Origin: JBBIJO01 sp037445895
Lineage (GTDB): Bacteria; Bacteroidota; Ignavibacteria; Kapaibacteriales; UBA2268
Direction: 5' to 3'
Length of the DNA: 64,000 bases
Assembly: GCA_037445895.1 (NCBI GenBank)
Contig: JBBIJO010000002.1
Span: 62,001-126,000, forward strand
Notes under the pieces: model-generated
What the model saw: the letters and a program-made list of their open reading frames with translations, nothing else
The model's database searches: none
What the model was told of the DNA's origin: nothing
Shown here: positions 27,853 through 36,452 of the stretch, piece after piece
Numbering within the stretch: position 1 is the first letter of the stretch
Layout of the letters: every line of letters begins with the position of its first letter
Made by a program: the position numbers and the translations under genes

Positions 27853-28725
27853 CTAGTAATTAAGAAATTTATTTAAAGAAAGCAAAATCATCACAAACAG
27901 AACAAAAATATTAAGCTCGACGAAGGCAGTTCGGTAGAAATTGCTTGGTTGGACAAGTTTGAGTAATTTCGAACAACGAATTAAAAGGTAAACACCGAGA
28001 ACAATCATTATAGGTAAAGTTGCCACACTTACCCTTTCGCCAAACAGTGGAATCGAAAGCCCACAAACAACAAGAGCTATTATCCACATAAATGAAATTC
28101 TCGAAATTTGGCGCGTCGTTAATTTATCTGTTAAAACAGGGAATCCTGCTTTTCGATAGTCATTTTCGTAAAGAATTAATAGCAACCAAAAATGTGGCAT
28201 CTGCCAAATAAAGAAAAACGTCGATAAAGCTATATTTTGAGGATGTGTTAAGTCTCCACCAGCAAAAGCCCATCCAATAGCAGGTGGTATTGCCCCAATA
28301 AATGCCCCTGGAAAAGCAGCATAGGGTGAAATTCTTTTCAATGGAGTATAAATTGCGTTATAAACTACTAATGCAGACATCCCGAGAAGGAACGGAATTC
28401 CATCGGTTGCAAACGCAAACAAAGAAATCAATCCTAATAAAATTAACAGAATCGAAAAGGAAGTTCCTCGCGATGGGGATAGCTTTCTCGAAGGAATGGG
28501 GCGGTTTGCTGTTCGGTTCATTTTGGCATCTAACCACCATTCTTGCGCTTCGTTCAAAGCACCCGAGCCACTTGCCAAAAGGAAAACGCCGATGAATAAA
28601 AAAACCATATCGTAGTTTACTACATTCGCAGAAAGGATATAACCCACCAATGATGAAATTGCGACCGAGAGAGCAATTCGAAACTTAATAAGAACTAACA
28701 AATCTTTAAAACTTATGCTTTTCAA
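27853..28725 (-). CDS. ctaB: Protoheme IX farnesyltransferase (heme O synthase)
   Basis: 290 residues of the UbiA prenyltransferase fold with about eight membrane helices. The two metal-diphosphate motifs are visible: NEAQEWWLDAKMNRTANRP in the first half and the YTPLKR/NDYRKAGFPV region in the second. It attaches farnesyl to heme B to make heme O, the precursor of heme A in the caa3 oxidase. The TTG start overlaps the coxB stop by four bases (TTGA). No ctaA (heme A synthase) is in the window. Confidence 0.93.
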   Translation of the reverse strand: MKSISFKDLLVLIKFRIALSVAISSLVGYILSANVVNYDMVFLFIGVFLLASGSGALNEAQEWWLDAKMNRTANRPIPSRKLSPSRGTSFSILLILLGLISLFAFATDGIPFLLGMSALVVYNAIYTPLKRISPYAAFPGAFIGAIPPAIGWAFAGGDLTHPQNIALSTFFFIWQMPHFWLLLILYENDYRKAGFPVLTDKLTTRQISRISFMWIIALVVCGLSIPLFGERVSVATLPIMIVLGVYLLIRCSKLLKLVQPSNFYRTAFVELNIFVLFVMILLSLNKFLNY

Positions 28726-29690
28726 TTTTGTTTGGCAAACTTGTTATACAAAAATTCCACAATTTGTTCGAGTTCCTCATCGTTGACTTTGTTCAGTTGT
28801 TGGGGCATTTTAACTTTATCGAAACCATCAACAAGCTCTAATTCTGGATACATAATCGAGCGTCGAAGGTAATCTTTATCGATGACAACCAAAGTATCCT
28901 TCCCTTGGGACTTTACACGAGCTTGACCCCGGTTTAAGCTAGTGAAAGATGGTGCAATCGATTGCGAACCGTCGAGGCTGTGGCACTGGATACATCCTTT
29001 AGCAAAAAGAATAGCGTAATTACTCGAAGCAAATTCTCTATATTTATTGCTATGATTTGCAAGATATAACTTCAAAAAGTCGTCGGTAGCTCGACCATCG
29101 TACCAAAGAGCAAACTCTTTTTCAGGAACTACATAAACTTTTGAATACATAAGAGAATGGTTCATCCCACAATATTCAGCACAAGCAATTTCGAACACCC
29201 CAGTTTCTTTAGCATTAACAACCATATAGTTTGTCCTCCCCGCAACCGCGTCTTCTTTAATACGAAACGCCGGAATATAGAAACTATGGTTAACATCTAT
29301 CGAGGTGATTGTAAATTTTATTGGTTTGTTGGAAGGAATAAACAAAGTATCGGTAACTTTGCCGTTTGGATAAGTAAACTTCCATACCCACATTTTTGCT
29401 TCGACTTTAATTTCCATTGCTCCCGGTGGAACATACCTCGATTGCTTAAAAGTTACATAGCCAAAATAAAACATTCCAAGAGCAAGAGCAACAGGAACTA
29501 TAACCCAGACGATTTCTAAAGCTTTATTCCCTTCAATTTGAGAAGCAATTGGATTCTTCCTGCGATTATATTTAACTACAAAATAAATCATTGCACCAGT
29601 AACACCAAGGAGTAGAACCACAGCAGTCCCTACTATCAACAGCATTACAAGGTCAACATTTCTGGCATATTGTGAAGCTTCTGCAAACAT
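28722..29690 (-). CDS. coxB: caa3-type cytochrome c oxidase subunit II with fused cytochrome c
   Basis: 322 residues. Two transmembrane helices, then the cupredoxin domain with the dinuclear CuA site: Cys170, Glu172, Cys174, His178 and Met181 in CAEYCGMNHSLM, and an earlier His in HSFYIPAFR. A C-terminal cytochrome c domain carries Cys233-Ile-Gln-Cys236-His237 and probable axial Met295. It receives electrons from cytochrome c or ACIII and passes them to subunit I. The ATG at 29690 is chosen over a GTG at 29702 because AGGTGAG stands seven bases in front of it. Confidence 0.94.
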   Translation of the reverse strand: MFAEASQYARNVDLVMLLIVGTAVVLLLGVTGAMIYFVVKYNRRKNPIASQIEGNKALEIVWVIVPVALALGMFYFGYVTFKQSRYVPPGAMEIKVEAKMWVWKFTYPNGKVTDTLFIPSNKPIKFTITSIDVNHSFYIPAFRIKEDAVAGRTNYMVVNAKETGVFEIACAEYCGMNHSLMYSKVYVVPEKEFALWYDGRATDDFLKLYLANHSNKYREFASSNYAILFAKGCIQCHSLDGSQSIAPSFTSLNRGQARVKSQGKDTLVVIDKDYLRRSIMYPELELVDGFDKVKMPQQLNKVNDEELEQIVEFLYNKFAKQN

Positions 29691-29697
29691 ATCAATT

Positions 29698-29704
29698 CTC
29701 ACCT
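29698..29704 (-). promoter_or_regulatory. Shine-Dalgarno site that decides the coxB start
   Basis: On the minus strand AGGTGAG reads just before the ATG at 29690. It overlaps the coxD stop codon, so ribosomes ending coxD can restart on coxB. Confidence 0.6.
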
Positions 29705-29989
29705 GAAAAATACATCAAATGAAGTTAAGATAAAGATAGAGGCAAGGGTTGCCAAAGCTACAAAGAAAAATACTTTGAAAATTGCATCATCAAACTTAAT
29801 ATGCATAAAATAAAGTATAACCAATGTAGATTTAATTGCTGCAATAAACAAAGCAACAAACAAAGCTATTTTTTTCAAATCGACTCCGGCGACTGCAACC
29901 GTCAACACTGTCAACGAAATAAGGCTCAACCAAATGAGGACGTAGGTCCCATAATTGATTAGGTGTTCTTTGTGTTCAACTTTTTCCAT
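29699..29989 (-). CDS. coxD: Cytochrome c oxidase subunit IV (caa3 type)
   Basis: 96 residues with three hydrophobic helices, as in the prokaryotic subunit IV family (COX4_pro). The stretch AAIKSTLVILYFMHIKFDD in the second helix is a family hallmark. It is a structural subunit without cofactors. AGGAGAT precedes its ATG by four bases. It lies between coxC and coxB, an order that places subunit II last among the structural genes. Confidence 0.88.
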   Translation of the reverse strand: MEKVEHKEHLINYGTYVLIWLSLISLTVLTVAVAGVDLKKIALFVALFIAAIKSTLVILYFMHIKFDDAIFKVFFFVALATLASIFILTSFDVFFR

Positions 29990-30001
29990 ACATATCTCCT
30001 A

Positions 30002-30670
30002 TCAATGAATCAGATAGAATAATGGGAACAGAAATATCCAGATTAAATCCACAAGGTGCCAATACAACCCAGCATTTTCGAGCTTGATGTAATCATACTT
30101 TGTGATTTTGTTCCTTAAAAGAAAGACAAGCATAAACACAAGAATAATCGCTCCAACAATTACGTGAAGGGCATGCAAGCCTGTCATCGAAAAATACATT
30201 CCATAGAAAATAATTTCACCATTAGGTTTATTCATAAGTTCTTGTGCTCCGGGTGCAATCCCATGATGAAATTTTGCGGTCCATTCGAAATATTTCACAA
30301 CCATAAAGGCAAGTGCAAATCCAATTGTAGAAACTAAAAGCGTTATCGAAAGGACCTTCTTCCCGCGCTGAATTGCGGCAATCGACAAAGCCATAGTCAA
30401 ACTACTCGTCAAAAGGAAAATTGTGTTTGTTGTTCCAAGCACAATATTTAAATCCTGTGCAGCAATCACAAAATCTTGTGAATATTGTAGCCGATAAGCC
30501 ATATAAAGCAGAAATAAGCCCCCGAAGAGGAGCAGTTCGGTAAAAAGGAAAAGCCACATACCCATTTTCGAAGCAATAGCATCCTTGTGCTGATGTGGTT
30601 CGGCAAGATGGGCTACTATTTCCGTATGTAGTTCCTTCTTCTCGATAATATTGTTTTCAATGTTTTCCAT
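30002..30670 (-). CDS. coxC: Cytochrome c oxidase subunit III
   Basis: 222 residues with five membrane helices, the short form typical of caa3 oxidases. Family features: MGMWLFLFTELLLFGGLFLL near the start, the Glu in that helix, YFEWTAKFHHGIAP in the middle, and GLHALHVIVGAIILVFM with its histidines, ending WHLVDLIWIFLFPLFY. It has no redox centres; it supports proton uptake and stability of subunit I. The start lies inside coxA (14-base overlap). Confidence 0.93.
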   Translation of the reverse strand: MENIENNIIEKKELHTEIVAHLAEPHQHKDAIASKMGMWLFLFTELLLFGGLFLLYMAYRLQYSQDFVIAAQDLNIVLGTTNTIFLLTSSLTMALSIAAIQRGKKVLSITLLVSTIGFALAFMVVKYFEWTAKFHHGIAPGAQELMNKPNGEIIFYGMYFSMTGLHALHVIVGAIILVFMLVFLLRNKITKYDYIKLENAGLYWHLVDLIWIFLFPLFYLIH

Positions 30671-32297
30671 CTTGTTCCCAATTTATATGTTCATAATCGT
30701 ATGCTCCGTGTGTGATTGTCGGAATTTTTTCGAAGTTTTCGACAGGTGGAGGCGATGGAACCTGCCACTCCAAAGTAATCCCACCCCATGGATTAGCAGT
30801 AGCCGGCTTCCCTTTAAACAAAGAATATATTAGATTGGCAAACATAATCATTAAGCCTAAAACCAAAATCCAAGAACCAACGGTAGAAATAATATGCAAC
30901 GTTTGGTATTCAGGCAAATAACTCCAATAACGGCGCGGCATTCCTTTATAACCGAGGATAAACATCGTAAAATAAAGCATATTGAATCCAACAAAAATCA
31001 AAGGTGCAGCCCAAATTGCAACTTTCTCGCTATACATTTTTCCAAACATTTTAGGAAGCCAGTAGTGAAGGGCAGCAAAAAAAATGATAACTGTTCCTCC
31101 AAACATAACATAATGGAAGTGGGCAACAACGAAATAAGTATCGGTAACGTGAACATCGGTAGCAAGCGACCCAAGGACCAATCCCGTTAATCCACCTATT
31201 GAAAATAAGAAAATAAACATCATAACATAAAGTAGAGGCGCCCGTAATTCTATTGACCCTTTATACAAAGTAGCAACCCAATTGAAGACTTTTACTCCAC
31301 TGGGAACAGCCACAAGAAACGTCAGCAACGAAAATACCATCCGCGAAGTATCGCTAATTCCCGAGCTAAACATATGGTGGGCCCAAACAAAATATCCAAT
31401 AAAAGCAATTGCAAGGCTCGAAAAGGCGATAGCTTTATAACCAAAAATTGTCCTACGCGCAAAAGTAGGAATGATTTCCGAAACAACACCCATTGCTGGT
31501 AAAATCATTATATACACCGCTGGATGGGAGTATATCCAAAATAGATGCTGGAAAAGCAAAGGGTCGCCTCCCATTGCAGGATCGAAAATACCAACATGGA
31601 AAACTCTTTCAACAATAACTAGAAGTATTGTAATTCCCACAACAGGCGTCGCTACAACTTGAATCCAGGCTGTTGCATACAAAGCCCAAACAAACAAAGG
31701 CATTCTAAAGAAAGTCATCCCGGGAGCTCGCAATCGATGAATGGTCGTTATAAAGTTCAATCCTGTAAGAATGGACGAAAATCCAAGGACGAAAGCACCA
31801 ATCAATGGAAGAATCACGTTGGTAGTAGTTCTTATGCTATAAGGAACATAGAAAGTCCAACCAGTATCTATCGGTCCGCCTTGTAAAAACAACGCAACAA
31901 CGGCAAATATTCCACCAAACATATAAAGCCACCACGAGAATAAGTTCAAGCGCGGGAAGGCAACATCGTAGGCACCAATCATTATTGGAAGGAAAAAATT
32001 ACCAAAAACAGCTGGAATTCCTGGAATAATAAACAAGAAAATCATAATTACGCCGTGGAGGGTAAAGAAAGTGTTGTATGTTTGAGCATCGACTATCGTT
32101 TTCCCCGGAGTTAGCATCTCGAGCTTCATCAAAAAACCCAATGTAACCCCAACCCAAAAGAATACCGTCATTCCGACCAAATATAATAGCCCAATCCTTT
32201 TATGGTCGGTAGTAAATATCCAAGAAAACAGCTTGCTCTTGTTGGACTTATATTCAAGATAACTTTCTAATGTTTCTGCTAATGCTTCATTAGCCAT
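30657..32297 (-). CDS. coxA: caa3-type cytochrome c oxidase subunit I, A2 family
   Basis: 546 residues with about 12 membrane helices. The heme a and a3/CuB histidines lie in the usual places (FTLHGVIMIF, the HPAVY segment, WAHHMFSSG and VAHFHYVMFGG). The helix VI motif is YSHPAVYIMILP: the Glu of A1-type enzymes is absent and the Tyr-Ser pair is present, which defines the A2 type known from Rhodothermus. The K-channel lysine is kept in VPSGVKVFNW. It reduces oxygen to water and pumps protons. It overlaps both SCO (8 bases) and coxC (14 bases), so the block is translationally coupled. Confidence 0.95.
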   Translation of the reverse strand: MANEALAETLESYLEYKSNKSKLFSWIFTTDHKRIGLLYLVGMTVFFWVGVTLGFLMKLEMLTPGKTIVDAQTYNTFFTLHGVIMIFLFIIPGIPAVFGNFFLPIMIGAYDVAFPRLNLFSWWLYMFGGIFAVVALFLQGGPIDTGWTFYVPYSIRTTTNVILPLIGAFVLGFSSILTGLNFITTIHRLRAPGMTFFRMPLFVWALYATAWIQVVATPVVGITILLVIVERVFHVGIFDPAMGGDPLLFQHLFWIYSHPAVYIMILPAMGVVSEIIPTFARRTIFGYKAIAFSSLAIAFIGYFVWAHHMFSSGISDTSRMVFSLLTFLVAVPSGVKVFNWVATLYKGSIELRAPLLYVMMFIFLFSIGGLTGLVLGSLATDVHVTDTYFVVAHFHYVMFGGTVIIFFAALHYWLPKMFGKMYSEKVAIWAAPLIFVGFNMLYFTMFILGYKGMPRRYWSYLPEYQTLHIISTVGSWILVLGLMIMFANLIYSLFKGKPATANPWGGITLEWQVPSPPPVENFEKIPTITHGAYDYEHINWEQDGKH

Positions 32298-33066
32298 CGT
32301 TATTCTCCTTTTTGTTCTTTTTCTTGATAGTTAAAACAACAAAAAAAATCGCAAGCGAAAAAAGCATTATTGCTCCAATCACTCGAGTAAAATTGAGCGT
32401 ATAAGTTTTCCCCTGTGGGTCGTAGGAGTAGCAAAACTTCAATAAGCGATTTACGGTTGGCAAACTCAACCCTCTTTCAGCCTCGTAAACAGCCATTTTA
32501 AAATCGAAAGGTCGAAATTCAGTCCCAAATAGGTAGCGCGAAATTGTCCCATCGGTCGTAATTGCATACAACGAAGCAGCGTGAATGAAATCACCTTTCC
32601 CATCTGGCTTGAAATAGAAACCAACTGCATCGGTCAATCTTCGTATGCTAACGCTGTCCCCAACTAAAAATTCCCAAGCATTAGCTTCAATATGGCGGCT
32701 CAAAGCTTTTAAATGGTTCTCTTTCCATTTCTTTGCTTTTTCGGATGTTTCAGTGTAATCGAAACTAATCGTCAACAATTGATAATCTTTACCCGGAACA
32801 ATATCGGATTTGTCCACAACTTCACTAACACCTGTTAACAAGGGACTGCAAATACCAGGGCAATGATAATAAACAAACATCATTATAGTAGGTTTCTTAA
32901 TAATAGCCCCAAGACTTACTTTTTGTCCTTCGGAATTAGTGAACACTAAGTCCAATGGTATTTTATTGCCGAGCTTCTCAACTATTCCTACCTCAGGTGG
33001 TTTATTATTTGCACAGATAGTAAAACCTGTAAATATTAGCAAAAAGGAAACAAATGCTTTTTTCAT
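32290..33066 (-). CDS. SCO1/SenC-family copper-delivery protein
   Basis: 258 residues. Signal peptide (residues 1-19), thioredoxin-like domain with the copper-binding pair Cys69/Cys73 in CPGIC and the third ligand His162 in DFIHAASL, and a C-terminal transmembrane helix at about 232-252 ending in a lysine-rich tail. SCO proteins insert copper into the CuA site of oxidase subunit II. The C-terminal anchor in addition to an N-terminal signal is a recurrent variant. It is two bases after the monoheme cytochrome and overlaps coxA. Confidence 0.9.
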   Translation of the reverse strand: MKKAFVSFLLIFTGFTICANNKPPEVGIVEKLGNKIPLDLVFTNSEGQKVSLGAIIKKPTIMMFVYYHCPGICSPLLTGVSEVVDKSDIVPGKDYQLLTISFDYTETSEKAKKWKENHLKALSRHIEANAWEFLVGDSVSIRRLTDAVGFYFKPDGKGDFIHAASLYAITTDGTISRYLFGTEFRPFDFKMAVYEAERGLSLPTVNRLLKFCYSYDPQGKTYTLNFTRVIGAIMLFSLAIFFVVLTIKKKNKKENNDG

Positions 33067-33068
33067 TT

Positions 33069-34001
33069 TTATTGATTCAAATAAAACAACAACTCATTAA
33101 TAAATTTTCGTTTCATTTCCGCGTTTGCCGAAATAAAAGTTGGGGATACTCCATTATTGGGTATATTTGTAACTATAAAATCATTCAAGGTATTAGGGTC
33201 GGTAACCTTTGGCTTAACTTTCTCTACAAAGACAGCAAGTCGCTTATAATTACTTACCATTCTCGAAAAATCGGACGCAACGAACTTTTGCGAAAAAACT
33301 TTCGATAACGAATCGGTTTGGCTATTTAAAGCCTGATTTTCTGACTCGATTTTCATCATAGACAATGGAATCGGTATCCGAGGAGGTGTTTCTCTCCTTT
33401 GTGTAATCTTGTATAAAGCATCGAGTTCTGCAAAATCTTTGTCGGTTGGCGAAGGGAAATCCTTGCCAAATTTCATAATGAAGTAAATCAATGCAATCTT
33501 GTCTTTCGGAGGAATATAGTCGTATGCCACCATTGCACTACCCGATATGCCCTCCTGTATTGTTTTATACATTTGGACAATTGTTCTACCATTTTTCCAG
33601 CCATCGGGAGAGGTGAAATCGCGTGGAGCAGGATTCAACCCCGCCGAAGCGACACCATTCCCTTTCCCTGCCTCGCCGTGGCACGAAACACAAGTTGGCT
33701 TATAGAGTTCTTCTCCTTTTTTAAGAAGCTCTTCGGTTGGTGTCTGAATTTCTGCAATATCAACTCCTTCGACTACTTTCCCCTCTTGAAACTCAATATC
33801 TTTAAATACTTTTGTTGGATCGGGTTCATCGAATGGCACTATATTGCGTTGAATTGAATCAACTTGTTTTAGAAAAACCAAACTAATGGCAAAAATAACT
33901 ACTAAAAAATAAATGAAAGTATAGCCAAACCACCGCGATGGATGCTTAAAAACCTCTTTAAACTTAATTTCATCCTCAAAATCGAATTTAGAATGTTCCA
34001 T
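33069..34001 (-). CDS. Membrane-anchored monoheme cytochrome c
   Basis: 310 residues: cytoplasmic N-terminus, one membrane anchor (about 26-45), and a single c-type heme at Cys104-Val-Ser-Cys107-His108 with GEAGKGNGVASAGLNPAPRDF behind it; Met candidates lie in GSAMVAYDY. A further ~110 residues after the heme domain are helical, without a heme motif, and unassigned. It lies between actF and SCO, so it is the natural electron link from ACIII to the caa3 oxidase, although that is inference. The ATG at 34001 is chosen over a TTG three codons upstream. Confidence 0.82.
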   Translation of the reverse strand: MEHSKFDFEDEIKFKEVFKHPSRWFGYTFIYFLVVIFAISLVFLKQVDSIQRNIVPFDEPDPTKVFKDIEFQEGKVVEGVDIAEIQTPTEELLKKGEELYKPTCVSCHGEAGKGNGVASAGLNPAPRDFTSPDGWKNGRTIVQMYKTIQEGISGSAMVAYDYIPPKDKIALIYFIMKFGKDFPSPTDKDFAELDALYKITQRRETPPRIPIPLSMMKIESENQALNSQTDSLSKVFSQKFVASDFSRMVSNYKRLAVFVEKVKPKVTDPNTLNDFIVTNIPNNGVSPTFISANAEMKRKFINELLFYLNQ

Positions 34002-34101
34002 ATTTATCAATTAAATTAATATTTTTCTTTGTATTAACTAAACTTAATTTTTCCTAACGAGAAAAATATCATAATATTTTAATAAATCATATATTCCATA
34101 T

Positions 34102-35298
34102 TTATAGGTGGAATTCAATTCCACGCTTGAGTTTAGGATCCCCGATGGGAACTAAATTCCTTCCTTTCGAGAAAAAGTAGGAACAAACAACAAGTAATCC
34201 AATCGAAAATACGATAGCAGATAGTTCAATCCAGCTAAAAACGACACCAGTCTTGCTATAGGTTGGCATAACAATCCAATACAAATCGTAATAATGAGCA
34301 AAAAGAATCCACAGCGATGCAAACTTCAATCGTTTAGGATCCATTTTGGCTGGTTGTGGAAGCAAGAAAATATAAGGGACAATAAACTTTACAAAAATTA
34401 TCCCAATCGACCAATACAACCAACTTCCAACGCCGCGATTAATAAACCAGAAAGTTTCTTCGGGCAAATTAGCATACCAAATTAACATAAACTGGCTAAA
34501 AGCGATATATGCCCAAAAATTTGTAAAAGCAAAAAGCAACGCGCCCATACTATAATAATGCTCTCGATTTAATCCTTCTACTAAAAAGCCGGATTCGTTA
34601 AGTGCTATCGAAATAAAAGTAAAAAGCGCAATAGAAGCAAGGATGGTTCCCGAAAAGTAATAAACGCCGAAAATAGTGGAATACCAGTGCGGTTCTAAAC
34701 TCATTAACCAATCTATCGAAAAGAGAGTCAAAGTTACAGCAAAAATTGGCATAAATATCGCGGAAATTATCGTGTTACGCCTTGTCGACCGTTGGTCTTT
34801 CGAAGTGTCTTGTTTCGAAGAGTTTCGAATAATCAGAAAATAGAAGAGGAACCAAAGCAAAAACGTTACGATGAAACGGATAACAAAGAAAGTTTGATTT
34901 AAATACGCAGACTTATTTTTTAAAATCTCGTCGTGAATTAAGGCTTCAGGATGCGACCAATGATAAATAGAATGAATATTAAAGATTACTGGTATTGCAA
35001 TAATGGGTGCAACCAAAACAAAAGCCGAATTAATTTCGGCAATTCGGCGAAAAGGAACGCTCCAAACAGCACCTGTAAGATATTCAATACCGATAAAAAA
35101 TATCGAGCCAATCCCGATACTCGTCAACCAAGTAAAAACTATAATCAAATTGAACGAGGTGCGCTCGGGTTCTAATGCATATCCCAACACAATACCAATT
35201 AACCCAACCAGTGTAAACAATAACCCGAAATTAAAGTTTTTCTTTGGGAGTTCCCTATAAGAATAAGATACGAAATTGTCAGCTGATAGACCTGTCAT
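34102..35298 (-). CDS. actF: Alternative complex III subunit ActF
   Basis: 398 residues, ten hydrophobic helices, a known core membrane subunit of ACIII (quinol:cytochrome c/oxidase oxidoreductase). Characteristic stretches are GSIFFIGIEYLTGAVWSVPFRR-like in helix 2-3 and SIDWLMSLEPHWYSTIFGVY in the middle, then FAFTNFWAYIAFSQFMLIWY. ActF mirrors ActC in fold but does not bind the quinone in the solved complexes. The ATG overlaps the actD-E stop by four bases (ATGA). About 100 bases separate it from the downstream cytochrome gene; no terminator is seen there. Confidence 0.9.
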   Translation of the reverse strand: MTGLSADNFVSYSYRELPKKNFNFGLLFTLVGLIGIVLGYALEPERTSFNLIIVFTWLTSIGIGSIFFIGIEYLTGAVWSVPFRRIAEINSAFVLVAPIIAIPVIFNIHSIYHWSHPEALIHDEILKNKSAYLNQTFFVIRFIVTFLLWFLFYFLIIRNSSKQDTSKDQRSTRRNTIISAIFMPIFAVTLTLFSIDWLMSLEPHWYSTIFGVYYFSGTILASIALFTFISIALNESGFLVEGLNREHYYSMGALLFAFTNFWAYIAFSQFMLIWYANLPEETFWFINRGVGSWLYWSIGIIFVKFIVPYIFLLPQPAKMDPKRLKFASLWILFAHYYDLYWIVMPTYSKTGVVFSWIELSAIVFSIGLLVVCSYFFSKGRNLVPIGDPKLKRGIEFHL

Positions 35299-36443
35299 TT
35301 AACATCCTCCTGTTTAGCATTTAATGAACGTTGAAGTGCACGAATGTATAAAATGATTGCCCAGCGTTCTTTCTCGGTTAGTTGCGAGGCATACGAAGGC
35401 ATAATGTTTTGCCCTTCCATAATTACGTGGTAAATCCTTCCATCGCTCCAATTCCGAACTTTTTCGGAATGCAGACTTGGGGGATTTGGGAATTGTCCGT
35501 TCAATCTACTATCTCCTTCACCTCGCCAACCATGACAAGGACTACAAAATGTGTTATATTTTCTTTTCCCTAATTCAAGCACATCATTTGTCGAAAGTAG
35601 TGGATTTACAAGTTTTTCGCCTGCTTCATCCGGCTTTCCTTTAAATGGGTAATCACGTTGGCCACGAGCAACTGTGCCAGCAACGGGTGTTCGCATTCCA
35701 AAGCCATCGGCAAAGAACATCGATTCGCTTTGCGGGTTCACTTTGAATTGCTTAAGCATAAAATCGAAAGGCGGCAAATACAAAACCTTATTATTAAATA
35801 AATAGCCAAAAGCCGATGTCAAAATTGCAATAACAACTAAAAAAACTATAAATTTAGGCTCGAATACACGGGGCTTATAAGCTATCTCTTCCTCGTTATA
35901 ATAAATATCTACAACTTCGCTTGCACCATATTCTCCGAAAAGACTTCTGATGGTTTGATAATCGAATTTTGCGTCGTGCGACTCAACAATTATACCACAC
36001 TTATCAACGGATACTTTTTTCAAATACTCGGAATCGTGCAATGGATGGCGGTTATTAGGTAGTTTAAAAATAATAAATAGCATCACAATAGCTGTTCCAA
36101 CCGATGCAAGCAAAACTGTTAGTTCAAAAAGAACGGGAACAAAGGCAGGAAAGGAAAACCAAGGTTTCCCTCCTATTGTTAAACGATAATCCACCGACAT
36201 CGTCCAATATGTTAAAAACAAGCCAGTTAATGTTCCAGTCAATCCAAGAACAAGCGCTACATATCCCAAAGGGGACCATTTCAGGCGCATTATTTTTGGT
36301 AAGCCGTGCAACGGATAAGAAGAATGGACATCCCAAAACCGATAGCCTTCGTTCACTAATTTTTTAGCAAAAGCAACAAGTTTATTTGGTGAATCGAATA
36401 AAGCACCAACAGCATATAAATTTCTATTTTCCTTGTTTTCCAT
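35295..36443 (-). CDS. Fused ACIII subunits ActD and ActE
   Basis: 382 residues joining two proteins that are separate in Rhodothermus and Flavobacterium. Residues 1-190 are ActD (DUF3341): LYAVGALFDSPNKLVAFAKK, then DVHSSYPLHGLPKIM and two membrane helices. A third helix (about 193-215) leads into ActE: FFADGFGMRTPVAGTVARGQ and a monoheme cytochrome c with Cys300-Ser-Pro-Cys303-His304 and axial Met348 in QNIMPSY. ActE passes electrons to the outer acceptor. AAGGAG precedes the ATG. No frameshift is seen; the frame is continuous. Confidence 0.87.
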   Translation of the reverse strand: MENKENRNLYAVGALFDSPNKLVAFAKKLVNEGYRFWDVHSSYPLHGLPKIMRLKWSPLGYVALVLGLTGTLTGLFLTYWTMSVDYRLTIGGKPWFSFPAFVPVLFELTVLLASVGTAIVMLFIIFKLPNNRHPLHDSEYLKKVSVDKCGIIVESHDAKFDYQTIRSLFGEYGASEVVDIYYNEEEIAYKPRVFEPKFIVFLVVIAILTSAFGYLFNNKVLYLPPFDFMLKQFKVNPQSESMFFADGFGMRTPVAGTVARGQRDYPFKGKPDEAGEKLVNPLLSTNDVLELGKRKYNTFCSPCHGWRGEGDSRLNGQFPNPPSLHSEKVRNWSDGRIYHVIMEGQNIMPSYASQLTEKERWAIILYIRALQRSLNAKQEDVK

Positions 36444-36452
36444 TTAAACTCC

